The notes under the pieces are model-generated. The model was not told the DNA's origin. It saw only the letters and a program-made list of their open reading frames with translations, and did no database searches. From Candidatus Uhrbacteria bacterium (GTDB lineage: Bacteria; Patescibacteriota; Patescibacteriia; UBA9934; GWF2-40-263): DNA of 42,133 nucleotides. The DNA lies in assembly GCA_016219925.1 (NCBI GenBank), contig JACRJU010000008.1, positions 1 to 42,133 of the forward strand. The letters run 5' to 3'. The translations under genes were made by a program, and so were the position numbers. Shown piece by piece: positions 31,393 through 39,819 of the stretch (the stretch's first letter is position 1; every line of letters starts with the position of its first letter).

Positions 31393-31421
31393 ACTCTGCC
31401 ACAACTCGACCTTATCATCAA
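31393..31421 (-). promoter_or_regulatory. Promoter of the DHH-like cassette
   Basis: On the minus strand TTGATG (31416-31421) and CAGAGT (31393-31398) are 17 bases apart. Exactly 29 bases lie between the -10 and the ATG at 31363, including GGAGG. Confidence 0.7.
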
Positions 31422-31443
31422 AACCACAGACATCTCAACTTTC

Positions 31444-31452
31444 TGTTATACT
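31444..31452 (+). promoter_or_regulatory. Extended -10 promoter of the membrane protein gene
   Basis: TGTTATACT is an extended -10 element. It ends eight bases before the ATG at 31461, and no clear -35 is seen. The mRNA would be nearly leaderless. Confidence 0.55.
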
Positions 31453-31460
31453 AAAAGCAT

Positions 31461-32153
31461 ATGTTTTCTTTTTTAGATCTCTCCCTCTTCCTTTTTATTA
31501 TCTGGATCGCTTTTCTTTTATTTTCTCGCTCCACAAGAAAAGAACAAATCTTCATGAGCTTCGTGGGAATCGTGCTGACCCCGGCCATTCTTCTCATGGC
31601 AACAGGCGACTATCAAAACATGATGGTGTCATCCACAGCGAGCATCGGATTGGAGGATTTTCTTTTCGCGTTTTCCCTGTTTGGCATCGCGGCCATCATC
31701 TATCAAGTCGTTCTTGGCAAACACCTACATCGCATTAAAGGTGAGCGCCTACGCCACGCGCATCCCGCGGCTCATTGGTACATTCATCTGGTGATTGTTT
31801 TGGGGCTCTGGGTCTTCGCCTCACTTGTGCTCATTGATGTCCTCGAACTTGTTCCCTTGCAAGCGCTCATCGTCAGTGGACTCTTGATTGGCATGTATGT
31901 GATCGCCGATCGCCACGATCTTTTGCTCGATGGTCTCATCTCGGGCTTGCTCACCGTGGTGCTGGTATTGATCGTTGAGGAAGTGATCTTTCTGCGATTG
32001 TTTGCTTCTGGAGGAATCGGTTTACAGACCGTTTCTAAAATGATAATGCCGTTTGCTGGAGGTCTGCCCGCACAAATGATCATCTGGACTGCCCTCGTGG
32101 GTTTCACAATTGGCCCGCTGTACGAATGGCTTAGACACTACGAGCTTAAATAA
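31461..32153 (+). CDS. Polytopic membrane protein, possibly lycopene-cyclase-domain-like
   Basis: This 230-residue protein has about seven hydrophobic helices spread over the whole length. The stretch IGLEDFLFAFSLFGIAAIIY near residues 61-80 recalls the P-x-E-(E/D)-x-L-F-F motif of small heterodimer-type lycopene cyclase domains, although the proline is missing. This resemblance is from memory and weak, and no carotenoid gene is nearby, so I treat the function as unknown. The start is set by the extended -10 just upstream. It is divergent from the DHH-like cassette and followed 36 bases later by hsp20. Confidence 0.7.
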   Translation: MFSFLDLSLFLFIIWIAFLLFSRSTRKEQIFMSFVGIVLTPAILLMATGDYQNMMVSSTASIGLEDFLFAFSLFGIAAIIYQVVLGKHLHRIKGERLRHAHPAAHWYIHLVIVLGLWVFASLVLIDVLELVPLQALIVSGLLIGMYVIADRHDLLLDGLISGLLTVVLVLIVEEVIFLRLFASGGIGLQTVSKMIMPFAGGLPAQMIIWTALVGFTIGPLYEWLRHYELK

Positions 32154-32189
32154 TGCGGGCGCTAAAAAAAAGTGCTAAAGTGATGGATC

Positions 32190-32588
32190 ATGAGCAACAC
32201 GCCAAAACAATCTGCCAAATCCTTTCTGGATTCCCAATGGCTCTCGACCCCCGAGGGCCAACTTGCGATTGATGTTCATGAAACCCCAACGCATTTAATC
32301 GTGCGCAGTGCGATCGCGGGTATTCAAGCCAAAGATATTGAAATCACTCTTACCGACGATACGCTCACCATCCGCGGACAACGTCATCACGAGCAAAAAG
32401 AAATGCGCGGACAGACCACGCATGTTCAAGAATGTCACTGGGGAGCCTTTTCTCGCTCGATTATTTTGCCCGCACACGTCGATCCTGATCGAGTGGAAGC
32501 CACGCTCAAACGCGGGATCATCACCATCACTCTGCAAAAAATTGAAAGTGATCGCCGAGTTCCGATTATCGACCTTGGCGATGTGTAA
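32190..32588 (+). CDS. Small heat-shock protein, Hsp20 family
   Basis: This chaperone holds unfolded proteins in the cytoplasm. The 132 residues contain the alpha-crystallin domain, with LAIDVHETPTHLIVRSAIAG at its start, LTDDTLTIRGQRH in the middle, and the C-terminal signature RSIILPAHVDPDRVEATLKR followed by GIITITLQK. The final IxI-type tail is present as VPIIDL. Upstream, TAAAGT lies eight bases before the ATG, which again suggests a near-leaderless mRNA. The sequence AGTGCTAA, like half of a CIRCE heat-shock operator, overlaps this -10, but the other half is missing. The VanW-family gene follows after three bases. Confidence 0.92.
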   Translation: MSNTPKQSAKSFLDSQWLSTPEGQLAIDVHETPTHLIVRSAIAGIQAKDIEITLTDDTLTIRGQRHHEQKEMRGQTTHVQECHWGAFSRSIILPAHVDPDRVEATLKRGIITITLQKIESDRRVPIIDLGDV

Positions 32589-32591
32589 GCT

Positions 32592-34442
32592 ATGGAAGCG
32601 CTCGAACCGCACACACAACTGACAACCCACCTGGGCATTGGCGTTGTCGTTTTTTTGATTTGTGCCGCTGGAGCCTCGCTCATCTGGGCCGAACAATATC
32701 GTGGACGTATGGCTCCTTATGTCACGGTCGGTTCTGTGGATGTCAGTGGCCTGGATCCCCAAACTGCACGCACACTGGTACAAACAAAAATTGATGCCCT
32801 CCTGACAAACGGTATGACGGTGGCGATCGATGGAGAGATCAAGCCTTTGCCTCTTTCGCACGTCATTTCAGGAGATGTCGTTGAAGATGTGAACTTCGAT
32901 TTAGATGCCGCCATCACGGAAGCCACCCACGCCCGCCGATCACCTTGGCGGGTCATGGATGCGGGGCTTCTGCTAACCCATATCTGGCACAGACAACAGA
33001 TTGTCCTTCCGGTTTCGCTTTCAGAAAATTCCATCAAACAAGAAATCTACCAACAATTTCCTCAAACCGAAACGCTTGCGCGTGATGCGGGATTTATTTT
33101 CACCCAAACCCCAACAGGATGGGAAGGTACGATCCGCCCGTCCATCAACGGAAAAGAATTTCAGTGGAACGAATTCTTTCCTGATCTCAACAAGGCCCTC
33201 GAGCAACTCACCCCCTCGCAAGTAGAATTGAATCTGGTTGCAAAAGCGGCTGAAGTTACAAACGAACGAGCCGAGGCGCTCCATGAGCAGGCTCTCTTTC
33301 TGCTCTCTCAACCTCCTTTCATTTTTACGGACACGGACGAGCGAGGAGAACAACACACCTGGACCCTCGATGACCACGCCTTATCGCTCATGCTCTCGCC
33401 TACAGCTCAAGATGATATTACGGCTGATCGCGACGCGTTTGAAATCTTCCTTGCTCCCATCGCGACGGCAACGGAGCAAGCCGCCCAGAACGCGCGGTTT
33501 TCTGTAAACCAAGGTCGTGTCGTTGAATTCGCCCAAAGCCATGATGGACGCAAACTGGATCGTGATGTCTTGTTTACCACGTTCACGCAAGCCCTCATCT
33601 CAAACACACGAAACCCCATTTCCCTCCCGTTTATAATCGAAGAGGCACACACCAAAACAGCCGACGTGAATGACCTTGGTATTGATCAAATTCTCGGAGT
33701 GGGCACATCTTCCTATCGTGGGAGTCCAGCCAATCGAAAAAAGAACATCCAAAATGGGGTGAACTTGCTTAATGGTCTTCTGATTGCCCCGGGGGAGACT
33801 TTTTCCCTGCTTGATGTGCTCAAACCCTTTGATACCGATAACGGCTACCTGCCAGAACTCGTCATCAAGGGAAACAAAATCACCCCCGAGCTCGGGGGCG
33901 GCCTGTGCCAAATTGGGACGACGACATTTCGAGCGGCTTTAAACTCCGGATTGCCCATCGTCGAGCGTAGCAACCACTCGCTGGTCGTCTCCTATTACAA
34001 TGATCCTGCAAACCATAACCCCGGAACGGACGCCACGATCTATGATCCCTCCCCAGATCTTAAATTCCTCAACGACACTGGACACGCTATTCTGTTCCAA
34101 GCAGAAAACCTGACACAAACCCAAGAACTCCGGTTTACTTTTTGGGGAACGTCTGACGGACGCAAGGGCTCTTACGAACCTCCAACTGTTTTGCGATGGA
34201 TTCCGGTTGGTGATCCTCAACGCACAGAAACAACGGATCTCAAACCCGGAGAAGAAAAATGTCAGGACGCCCATATCGGCGCTGACGCAAGTTTCGTATA
34301 CACGATTAAACGACCAGACGGCACTGAAGAAAAAACGACATTCACCTCGCACTACCGACCTCTGCCGCGCATGTGTCTTGTTGGTGTTGAAACACTCAGC
34401 GAACCGCCGCCGCTAGATCAAACGAATCTATCCACAGAGTAG
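32592..34442 (+). CDS. VanW-family cell-surface protein
   Basis: This 616-residue protein has a single N-terminal membrane helix (residues 15-33, LGIGVVVFLICAAGASLIWA), so most of it should lie outside the cell. Two repeats resembling the peptidoglycan-binding domain PG_binding_4 cover roughly residues 45-330, for example VTVGSVDVSGLDPQTARTLV. The VanW domain follows near 390-510, with LLIAPGETFSLLDVLKPF, ELGGGLCQIGTTTFRAAL, and NHNPGTDATIYDPSPDLKFL. VanW itself is of unknown biochemical function; relatives such as YoaR are linked to the cell wall. It probably shares the hsp20 transcript. It is convergent with the 6S-like RNA, whose 3' end meets its stop codon. Confidence 0.88.
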   Translation: MEALEPHTQLTTHLGIGVVVFLICAAGASLIWAEQYRGRMAPYVTVGSVDVSGLDPQTARTLVQTKIDALLTNGMTVAIDGEIKPLPLSHVISGDVVEDVNFDLDAAITEATHARRSPWRVMDAGLLLTHIWHRQQIVLPVSLSENSIKQEIYQQFPQTETLARDAGFIFTQTPTGWEGTIRPSINGKEFQWNEFFPDLNKALEQLTPSQVELNLVAKAAEVTNERAEALHEQALFLLSQPPFIFTDTDERGEQHTWTLDDHALSLMLSPTAQDDITADRDAFEIFLAPIATATEQAAQNARFSVNQGRVVEFAQSHDGRKLDRDVLFTTFTQALISNTRNPISLPFIIEEAHTKTADVNDLGIDQILGVGTSSYRGSPANRKKNIQNGVNLLNGLLIAPGETFSLLDVLKPFDTDNGYLPELVIKGNKITPELGGGLCQIGTTTFRAALNSGLPIVERSNHSLVVSYYNDPANHNPGTDATIYDPSPDLKFLNDTGHAILFQAENLTQTQELRFTFWGTSDGRKGSYEPPTVLRWIPVGDPQRTETTDLKPGEEKCQDAHIGADASFVYTIKRPDGTEEKTTFTSHYRPLPRMCLVGVETLSEPPPLDQTNLSTE

Positions 34443-34637
34443 TCTTGCGCATCGTGAAACACAGGAGTAAGCCATAGAGGAGCTTACACGAAACTTAAAA
34501 GCAGTAACCTGCAGGCAAGAAATTTCATTTATGGGAAGGTCAAGTCCGAGAACCAGAACTTCCATAAAGTGAAATCCCATGCTTGTCGTGCCTGCAGATC
34601 ACTGCTGTCAAGATGCGCACAAAATAGACTCAGGTTG
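34441..34637 (-). ncRNA. ssrS: 6S-like regulatory RNA
   Basis: This stretch of about 197 bases has no ORF and folds as one long imperfect hairpin. The closing stem pairs TGCGCATC (34612-34619, read on minus) with GATGCGCA (34446-34453), with AGTC/GACT beyond. Inside, GCAGT, CTGCAGGC and the 17-base arm around TTTATGGAAG each meet their complement, leaving a loop near 34545. Read on the minus strand, the 3' side of the open region has a small hairpin GTAAGC/GCTTAC, as in 6S RNA. A good promoter at 34645-34673 points into it. 6S RNA binds RNA polymerase by mimicking an open promoter. I rely on shape, length and promoter, not on sequence identity. Confidence 0.6.
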
Positions 34638-34644
34638 ACACCCG

Positions 34645-34673
34645 AGAATACCAGGGTACGCGAAAATTGTCAA
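34645..34673 (-). promoter_or_regulatory. Promoter of the 6S-like RNA
   Basis: On the minus strand TTGACA (34668-34673) and TATTCT (34645-34650) are 17 bases apart. It lies just downstream of the clpP terminator and upstream of the structured RNA. Confidence 0.75.
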
Positions 34674-34718
34674 GAATCTTCACCAACTCAATGTTACTCT
34701 TATTTGACAGGTCGTGCA

Positions 34719-34753
34719 AGAAAAAGGACTTTCCCTAGAAAGTCCTTTTCTTT
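34719..34753. terminator. Terminator of clpP
   Basis: AAGGACTTT (34724-34732) pairs perfectly with AAAGTCCTT (34739-34747). T-runs follow on both strands. It ends the minus-strand nrnA-clpP transcript about 50 bases after the clpP stop. Confidence 0.85.
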
Positions 34754-34799
34754 TTGTCAAAATGACCTAAAATATCCACGTTTTATCCAGAGTTTATCC

Positions 34800-35378
34800 C
34801 TATTTGATGACCTTATCGACCAAGCCATATTTTACGGCTTCGACCGCGTCAAGAAAGTAATCGCGCTCTGTATCCTCTTCAACCTTCGCCATTTTTTGTC
34901 CGGTATGTTTGGCAAGAATTTGGTTGAGACGATCCTTCATTTTCAAGATGCGCTCGGCATGAATTTTGATGTCTGTCGCCTGCCCTTCAATCCCTCCAAG
35001 CACTTGGTGAATCATCACTTCAGAATTTGGTAAGACAAACCGCTTGCCTTTAGCCCCTGCCGTCAGAAGAACCGCACCCATAGAAGCGGCCATGCCAACG
35101 CAAATCGTGGAAACATCCGGTTTCACATACTGCATTGCATCATAAATCGCCATGCCAGAGGTGACTGATCCGCCCGGGGAGTTGATGTAGAGTTTAATGT
35201 CTTTCGATTTATCTTGACTCTCCAAAAAAAGCATCTGGGCGATAATCAAGTTTGCAACCATATCGTCAATAGCCGTGCCAAGAAAAATGATGCGGTCTTT
35301 AAGCAGACGCGAGTAGATATCATAGGCGCGCTCGCCCATGTGTGTTTTTTCAATAACTGTTGGAATGAGGATGGACAT
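34800..35378 (-). CDS. clpP: ATP-dependent Clp protease proteolytic subunit
   Basis: ClpP forms the tetradecameric serine-protease chamber that works with ClpX or ClpA. The protein is 192 residues, normal length. The catalytic Ser99 lies in [11 protein letters not shown], the catalytic His124 in [10 protein letters not shown], and the oxyanion region in [17 protein letters not shown]. The start [20 protein letters not shown] is typical. An AAAGGAG sequence lies 11 bases before the ATG. It follows the DHH phosphoesterase gene by 36 bases on the same strand and probably shares its promoter. No clpX is in the window. Confidence 0.95.
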   Translation of the reverse strand: MSILIPTVIEKTHMGERAYDIYSRLLKDRIIFLGTAIDDMVANLIIAQMLFLESQDKSKDIKLYINSPGGSVTSGMAIYDAMQYVKPDVSTICVGMAASMGAVLLTAGAKGKRFVLPNSEVMIHQVLGGIEGQATDIKIHAERILKMKDRLNQILAKHTGQKMAKVEEDTERDYFLDAVEAVKYGLVDKVIK

Positions 35379-35414
35379 AGATTTGATGACTCCTTTGCTA
35401 CTCTACTCCTCTGT

Positions 35415-36383
35415 TTATCCTTTTTCAACCCGCCAACATCCGTTGTCTCCGCACACCAGTTTAGCGTTCTCGATCGTATACCCTGCGGCGCGCTCATGCC
35501 CCCCCCCGCCGTTTTCCCGAGCCACCGCGCTGACATCGCGAACAGAGGAACGCATGCTCACCTTGACCCCTCCTTGTTCTGTTTCACGCAAAAAATAAAG
35601 CGTGTCGGTATCTGTGGTGAGGCTAAGAAAATTCGATAGACCGCCAATCTCTTCGTCATCCACCCCATGCTCATCCATATCTTTTCGCGTCACGCATGTC
35701 ATCACACAATCGAAAGCCGAATTAAAATGCAATCGTTCAAGCGCTGTTCCCCAGAGCCGAAGAGACGGTACAGATCGATTCTGATACAAAGATCTCACAA
35801 TGTCGTGAATGCTTGCGCCAAGCAACACAAGTTCAGATGCGGTTTGAAGAACTCGATCGTTTGTGGCGCTATTAGAAAAGGCAGTCGTATCAAAACACAT
35901 CCCTGTGAGCAAACACGTCGCCGCTTCCCGGCTGGGAACGACCCGATTGTGTTCAAAAAAACGATAGACGACTTCCGCGGTTGCGGCCGCTTCCACATCC
36001 ACAAGATGGATGTCTCCATAGAGCGGATTCGTTTTATGATGATCGATGTTGATAACGCACGCGCTTCGGGGAGCGTGTGAAAGCAGGCGCTCCACATACA
36101 GACCATCGGAACAATCAAAAACAACGATCAGATCAACCTCGGAATTTGCCAGGACTTGGTTTTGATCCGTACAAATATCCAAATGCGGCAGGTGATGATA
36201 CATTTCAGGAATGGGACCGCTGACGTGGATCATAGGCCAATCACGACCAAGACCATGCAACAGATCGGCCACAGCAAGCGCCGCCCCAAGACTGTCGCCG
36301 TCAATCCGTTCGTCGCACACAAACACCGGATGGCGCGCAACCATGAGTTCCGAATAAATTTTCTGGCTGATCAACTGTTCCAT
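35415..36383 (-). CDS. DHH/DHHA1 phosphoesterase, NrnA-like
   Basis: This 322-residue protein belongs to the family of NrnA, which degrades short RNA fragments or pAp to mononucleotides. The first metal motif is DERIDGDSLGAALAVADLL near residues 24-42, the second VVFDCSDG, the DHH motif is NIDHHKTNPLYGD near 111, and the DHHA1 signature GGGGHERAAGY is near residue 295. All main motifs are present and the length is normal. Its promoter at 36393-36421 has the -10 nine bases from the ATG, with no ribosome binding site. It is divergent from the SMC-like gene and co-directional with clpP. Confidence 0.92.
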   Translation of the reverse strand: MEQLISQKIYSELMVARHPVFVCDERIDGDSLGAALAVADLLHGLGRDWPMIHVSGPIPEMYHHLPHLDICTDQNQVLANSEVDLIVVFDCSDGLYVERLLSHAPRSACVINIDHHKTNPLYGDIHLVDVEAAATAEVVYRFFEHNRVVPSREAATCLLTGMCFDTTAFSNSATNDRVLQTASELVLLGASIHDIVRSLYQNRSVPSLRLWGTALERLHFNSAFDCVMTCVTRKDMDEHGVDDEEIGGLSNFLSLTTDTDTLYFLRETEQGGVKVSMRSSVRDVSAVARENGGGGHERAAGYTIENAKLVCGDNGCWRVEKG

Positions 36384-36392
36384 AAGCGGGAT

Positions 36393-36421
36393 ACTCTACA
36401 AAACGTCTTGCCAAGCGTCAA
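36393..36421 (-). promoter_or_regulatory. Promoter of the DHH phosphoesterase/clpP operon, near-leaderless
   Basis: On the minus strand TTGACG (36416-36421) and TAGAGT (36393-36398) are 17 bases apart. The -10 lies exactly nine bases before the ATG at 36383. Confidence 0.85.
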
Positions 36422-36424
36422 CCA

Positions 36425-36433
36425 TGTTATAAT
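36425..36433 (+). promoter_or_regulatory. Extended -10 promoter of the SMC-like gene
   Basis: TGTTATAAT is a perfect extended -10 element, 27 bases before the ATG at 36461. A clear -35 at normal spacing is not seen. It overlaps the region of the divergent DHH promoter. Confidence 0.65.
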
Positions 36434-36460
36434 CGTTCACACATGTGAGTTCGGCTCTCT

Positions 36461-38644
36461 ATGCACCTCGAACGCCTCGAAATTCAAGGGTTCAAAACCT
36501 TCGCCAAGAAGACGATTTTAACGTTTCTCCCTCCGCACGACAACCATTACCCGATCACGGCCATTGTAGGCCCAAACGGAAGTGGCAAAAGCAACAGCGC
36601 GGATGCGTTGCGTTGGGTTTTGGGTGAACAGAGCTTAAAACTTCTTCGCGGCAAACAATCAGATGATGTCATCTTTTCGGGATCCGAAGGGAAAAGCCGA
36701 TCGGGATTCGCCGAGGTGACGATCGAACTCAACAACGAAGATCAAGCCATGCCAATTGACTATGCGCGCGTAGCGATCACCCGACGACTCTATCGCGATG
36801 GCACCTCCGAGTATCTTCTCAACGACCGCCCTTCCCGCCTCAGTGACATCCAACTGCTCTTAGCACAGGCAAATATCGGTCAGCGATCTTATGGAGTGAT
36901 TGGCCAAGGAATGGTCGATCACATTTTGGTCGCTTCCCCAGAAGAACGCAAAGCTTTTTTCGATGATGCCACGGGGGTCAAGCCGTTTCAGATAAAACGA
37001 CACGAATCCGTGCTTAAACTGAAACGCACAGAGGAAAACCTCGCGGACGTTCGCTTGGTGCTCCAAGAGATTGAACCGCGCATGCGTCTATTGAAGCGAC
37101 AAGCCTCGCGTTTGGAACAACGCGCCGAGATCGAAGCTGATTTGCATGGGCGCGAAGAAGCCTACTACGGCACCCAGTGGTGGGAACTCACCGATCAAAG
37201 AAGCAAGGAGGAAAAAGGCCGGGCTTTGGTTCAAGAAAAAATCACCACTTTAGAAGCACATCTACACGTCCTGGAGGAAAACGTCCGTCACATTGCCGAG
37301 CAAGACGGAGAAGATGCCGGGCTTTCTGCTCTGCAACGTTCCTATCGCGCCGCCCAAAAATCGCTCGACGATATGAGGCATGCGCATTTCGCGACGGAAA
37401 AAGAAATTGAGCTTACTAAAGTCCGCGCGCAATCAAACTGGGCGCCTCTCCCCCTCTCTCACATCATCGAGGAAGTTAAAACCGTTGTCGAAGAACTGGG
37501 AAGGCTGAAAAAATTGAGCGATGTGAAAGCTCTGCATGAGGCCATTCAAAAAATTTTCTCGCGCTCAACCTCTCTTGCCAAACGTTTAGAGCGTCCAAGC
37601 CCGGAGGACATCAAACCCGATCCGACTCTGCTCGCCAAACTTAAAATGTTTACCGAACAGGAGGCAACACAGGCCAAGGTGCTATCAGAAATTGAAAAAC
37701 AGATTGATGCGTACACCGCCAAAGAACACCAAGTCCGCGCCGAGCTCATTCAGATCCAAACGGCGTTGCGCGAAAAACAACATGAGCGCCACACCCTCGA
37801 ACAGGAACAAAATCGTTTTGAAATCGAACAGGCGCGGTTGGAGGAGCGCGCACAAGGTCTGATCAAAGAGATGGATGAGTTTATGAAAGCACGTGCGGTC
37901 AATGTGCGTCTCGCGCGGCCGACACATCTGGCAACAACAACCACCGAGGCCTACCCCGAAATCCAGCGACTGCGCGATAAGCTGGAACTGATTGGTGGGA
38001 TTGATCCTGAAACAATCAAAAAATACGAGACAACAAAAGAGCGGTATGAATTCCTGGATGAACAAGCCACGGACCTCCAACAAGCCATTCGCTCCACACA
38101 AAAAATCATCGAAGAGCTAGATGAACAGATTGAAAAACAATCGAAAAAAATTTTCGGAGAGATTAATAAAAAATTCCAATGGTATTTCAAAATGCTCTTT
38201 GACGGCGGAACCTGCGAACTGATCAAACTAACCGCAAGTGTAAAACCATCGGAAGACGAACAACCCCCTGAAACAACCCCAGAAGGCGTCGAGATCCAAG
38301 CGACTCCACCAGGCAAACGTTTAAAGGCTCTGAACCTCCTTTCCGGCGGAGAGCGAGCGCTGACCTCCATCGCCCTTCTGTGCGCCATTATGGACGTGAA
38401 CCCTTCGCCGTTTGTGATGCTCGATGAGGTGGATGCGGCGCTGGATGAATCCAATACAATTCGTTTTGCCGCAATCCTCGATGAACTGTCACACAAAAGC
38501 CAATTCATTATTATCACCCACAACCGCGCCACCATGGAAAAAGCGGATATTCTCTATGGGGTCACCATGGGGGACGACGGCATCTCCAATTTGCTAAGTA
38601 TCCACTTAGAAGACATCGCCCAAAGCGGCACGGCGCGACGCTAG
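36461..38644 (+). CDS. Short SMC-like chromosome segregation ATPase without a hinge
   Basis: SMC proteins are ATPases that organise and segregate the chromosome. Both head halves are clear: [17 protein letters not shown], Walker [10 protein letters not shown] (residues 37-45), [20 protein letters not shown] near 155, then at the C-terminus the signature [20 protein letters not shown] and Walker [16 protein letters not shown]. The protein is only 727 residues against about 1150-1200 for normal SMC. Between the heads lie about 400 residues of mostly coiled coil, with a break near [14 protein letters not shown] and another near [13 protein letters not shown], but no globular hinge with conserved glycines. 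It is therefore a mini-SMC. The frame is intact, so it is not a truncation by mutation. It starts without a ribosome binding site. Confidence 0.9.
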   Translation: MHLERLEIQGFKTFAKKTILTFLPPHDNHYPITAIVGPNGSGKSNSADALRWVLGEQSLKLLRGKQSDDVIFSGSEGKSRSGFAEVTIELNNEDQAMPIDYARVAITRRLYRDGTSEYLLNDRPSRLSDIQLLLAQANIGQRSYGVIGQGMVDHILVASPEERKAFFDDATGVKPFQIKRHESVLKLKRTEENLADVRLVLQEIEPRMRLLKRQASRLEQRAEIEADLHGREEAYYGTQWWELTDQRSKEEKGRALVQEKITTLEAHLHVLEENVRHIAEQDGEDAGLSALQRSYRAAQKSLDDMRHAHFATEKEIELTKVRAQSNWAPLPLSHIIEEVKTVVEELGRLKKLSDVKALHEAIQKIFSRSTSLAKRLERPSPEDIKPDPTLLAKLKMFTEQEATQAKVLSEIEKQIDAYTAKEHQVRAELIQIQTALREKQHERHTLEQEQNRFEIEQARLEERAQGLIKEMDEFMKARAVNVRLARPTHLATTTTEAYPEIQRLRDKLELIGGIDPETIKKYETTKERYEFLDEQATDLQQAIRSTQKIIEELDEQIEKQSKKIFGEINKKFQWYFKMLFDGGTCELIKLTASVKPSEDEQPPETTPEGVEIQATPPGKRLKALNLLSGGERALTSIALLCAIMDVNPSPFVMLDEVDAALDESNTIRFAAILDELSHKSQFIIITHNRATMEKADILYGVTMGDDGISNLLSIHLEDIAQSGTARR

Positions 38645-38664
38645 CAGGAATGTTCGTAGAGGTC

Positions 38665-38693
38665 TTGACGGAACAAACAAAACCCATTACTGT
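38665..38693 (+). promoter_or_regulatory. Promoter of rpsP
   Basis: TTGACG (38665-38670) and TACTGT (38688-38693) are 17 bases apart. The leader of about 60 bases is pyrimidine-rich near the start and has no Shine-Dalgarno. Confidence 0.75.
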
Positions 38694-38759
38694 TCTGGCA
38701 CCGTCAAACACTCAAAGACAAGCAACAACTCCTTTACTACTCTCCTACTCTTCTCTCCT

Positions 38760-39143
38760 ATGCTCACCATCCGATTCTCCCGTGTGGGAAAAAAGAAGGC
38801 ACCTGTCTACCGCATCGTTGTGCAGGCCAAGCATCGTGACCCATGGTCACCAGCCGTCGAAATTCTTGGACACTACAACCCGCTCAAGACACCAAAAGAA
38901 TTTGTTATCAAAGAAGATCGAACGAAGTACTGGATCGGCCAAGGCGCTCAACCGAGCGACACGGTCTGGAACCTGCTCGTCGAGAATAAAATCGTCGAAG
39001 GCGAGAAACGCTCAACCACACACATCAGCAAGAAACATACCGGACGTATTGAGCAAAAAGCCACAGAGGCGAAAGCGAAAGCCGATGAGGTTGCTGCAAA
39101 AGCGCAGGCCGCCAAAGAAGCCACAAAAGAACCAGCCGCCTAG
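38760..39143 (+). CDS. rpsP: 30S ribosomal protein S16
   Basis: S16 is a structural protein of the small subunit. The start MLTIRFSRVGKKKAPVYRIV and the motif VEILGHYNPLKTPKEFVIKE are typical, and the core ends near residue 85. The C-terminus is extended by about 40 residues rich in Lys, Ala and Glu, to 127 residues against the usual 80-90. In most bacteria rpsP heads the operon with khpA, rimM, trmD and rplS; here it is alone and convergent with trmD. It has its own promoter at 38665-38693. Confidence 0.95.
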   Translation: MLTIRFSRVGKKKAPVYRIVVQAKHRDPWSPAVEILGHYNPLKTPKEFVIKEDRTKYWIGQGAQPSDTVWNLLVENKIVEGEKRSTTHISKKHTGRIEQKATEAKAKADEVAAKAQAAKEATKEPAA

Positions 39144-39158
39144 GCTGGTTCTTTATTT
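39130..39158. terminator. Shared terminator between rpsP and trmD
   Basis: AACCAGCC (39130-39137) pairs perfectly with GGCTGGTT (39143-39150), followed by CTTTATTT on the plus strand. The stem overlaps the rpsP stop codon. On the minus strand it follows the trmD stop by only a few bases. Confidence 0.8.
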
Positions 39159-39818
39159 GCGCGCATGATCGTCCCGCCACGCTTTGATTTTTTTGTGATC
39201 GCCTGAAAGCAAGACCTCGGGAACTTTCCATTTTTTATAAACCTCTGGTTTGGTGTATTGTGGATATTCCAAAACACCTTCGGCGTCATGAGATTCACTC
39301 TGAAGCGACTCTTTTGAACCCAGCACTCCGGGCACCATGCGCGCGATGGCATCAAGCATCACAAGGGCTGGCAGTTCTCCCCCTGTGAGCACATAGGGTC
39401 CGATTGAAAGACTCTCATTAGCCACATGTTCTTCCACGCGATGATCAATCCCTTCATAACGGCCGCAAATAAAAATCACTTGATCATATTTTGCAAGTCG
39501 CCGGGCGTCCTTTTGCGTAAACAACTTTCCGCTCGCTGCTGTGAGAATCACTCTTATTTTTTTCGCCCTTTTTGCCCTGATCTTCTTCACAGCCTTTTCA
39601 ATCGGATCCACCTTCATAAGCATCCCGGCTCCTCCGCCATAAGGGGTGTCATCAACTTTGTGATGTTTATCCGTGGCCCAATCGCGTAAGTCATGAGCTC
39701 GAATTTCGATAAGCTTCTTTTTCTGCGCGCGGCCCAAAATAGACGCCTGCGCGTACGGAGCAATCGTCTCTGGAAAAATCGTCACGAGATCAAACTCACG
39801 TTTCTTTTGTTTTGACAT
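39153..39818 (-). CDS. trmD: tRNA (guanine-N1)-methyltransferase
   Basis: TrmD methylates G37 of tRNAs that read CUN, CCN and CGG codons, using S-adenosylmethionine. The knot-forming motifs are clear: DTPYGGGAGMLMKVDPI near residue 55, FICGRYEGIDHRVEEHVANE near 110, and SIGPYVLTGGELPALVMLDA near 130. The C-terminal part KWKVPEVLLSGDHKKIKAWR is typical. From the ATG at 39818 (MSKQKKREFDLVTIFPE) it has 221 residues, normal length. A terminator hairpin for khpA ends only a few bases before this ATG, so trmD needs readthrough or a hidden promoter. rimM, its usual neighbour, is absent here. Confidence 0.95.
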   Translation of the reverse strand: MSKQKKREFDLVTIFPETIAPYAQASILGRAQKKKLIEIRAHDLRDWATDKHHKVDDTPYGGGAGMLMKVDPIEKAVKKIRAKRAKKIRVILTAASGKLFTQKDARRLAKYDQVIFICGRYEGIDHRVEEHVANESLSIGPYVLTGGELPALVMLDAIARMVPGVLGSKESLQSESHDAEGVLEYPQYTKPEVYKKWKVPEVLLSGDHKKIKAWRDDHARK

Positions 39819-39819
39819 A

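Noticed and set aside
30572-31738. Plus-strand open frame of about 390 codons
   Set aside because: It is antisense to the DHH-like gene and runs into the start of the membrane-protein gene at 31461, which has its own promoter. Its His- and Arg-rich composition looks like a shadow.
32160-32185. CIRCE heat-shock operator before hsp20
   Set aside because: Only one half-site, AGTGCTAA, is present. The inverted half at nine bases is missing.
34441-34637. 6S-like RNA on the plus strand
   Set aside because: The loop on the plus strand contains GTCCGAGAA, which recalls the Escherichia coli 6S loop, but that loop is nearly self-complementary. The promoter and the position of the small hairpin both favour the minus strand.
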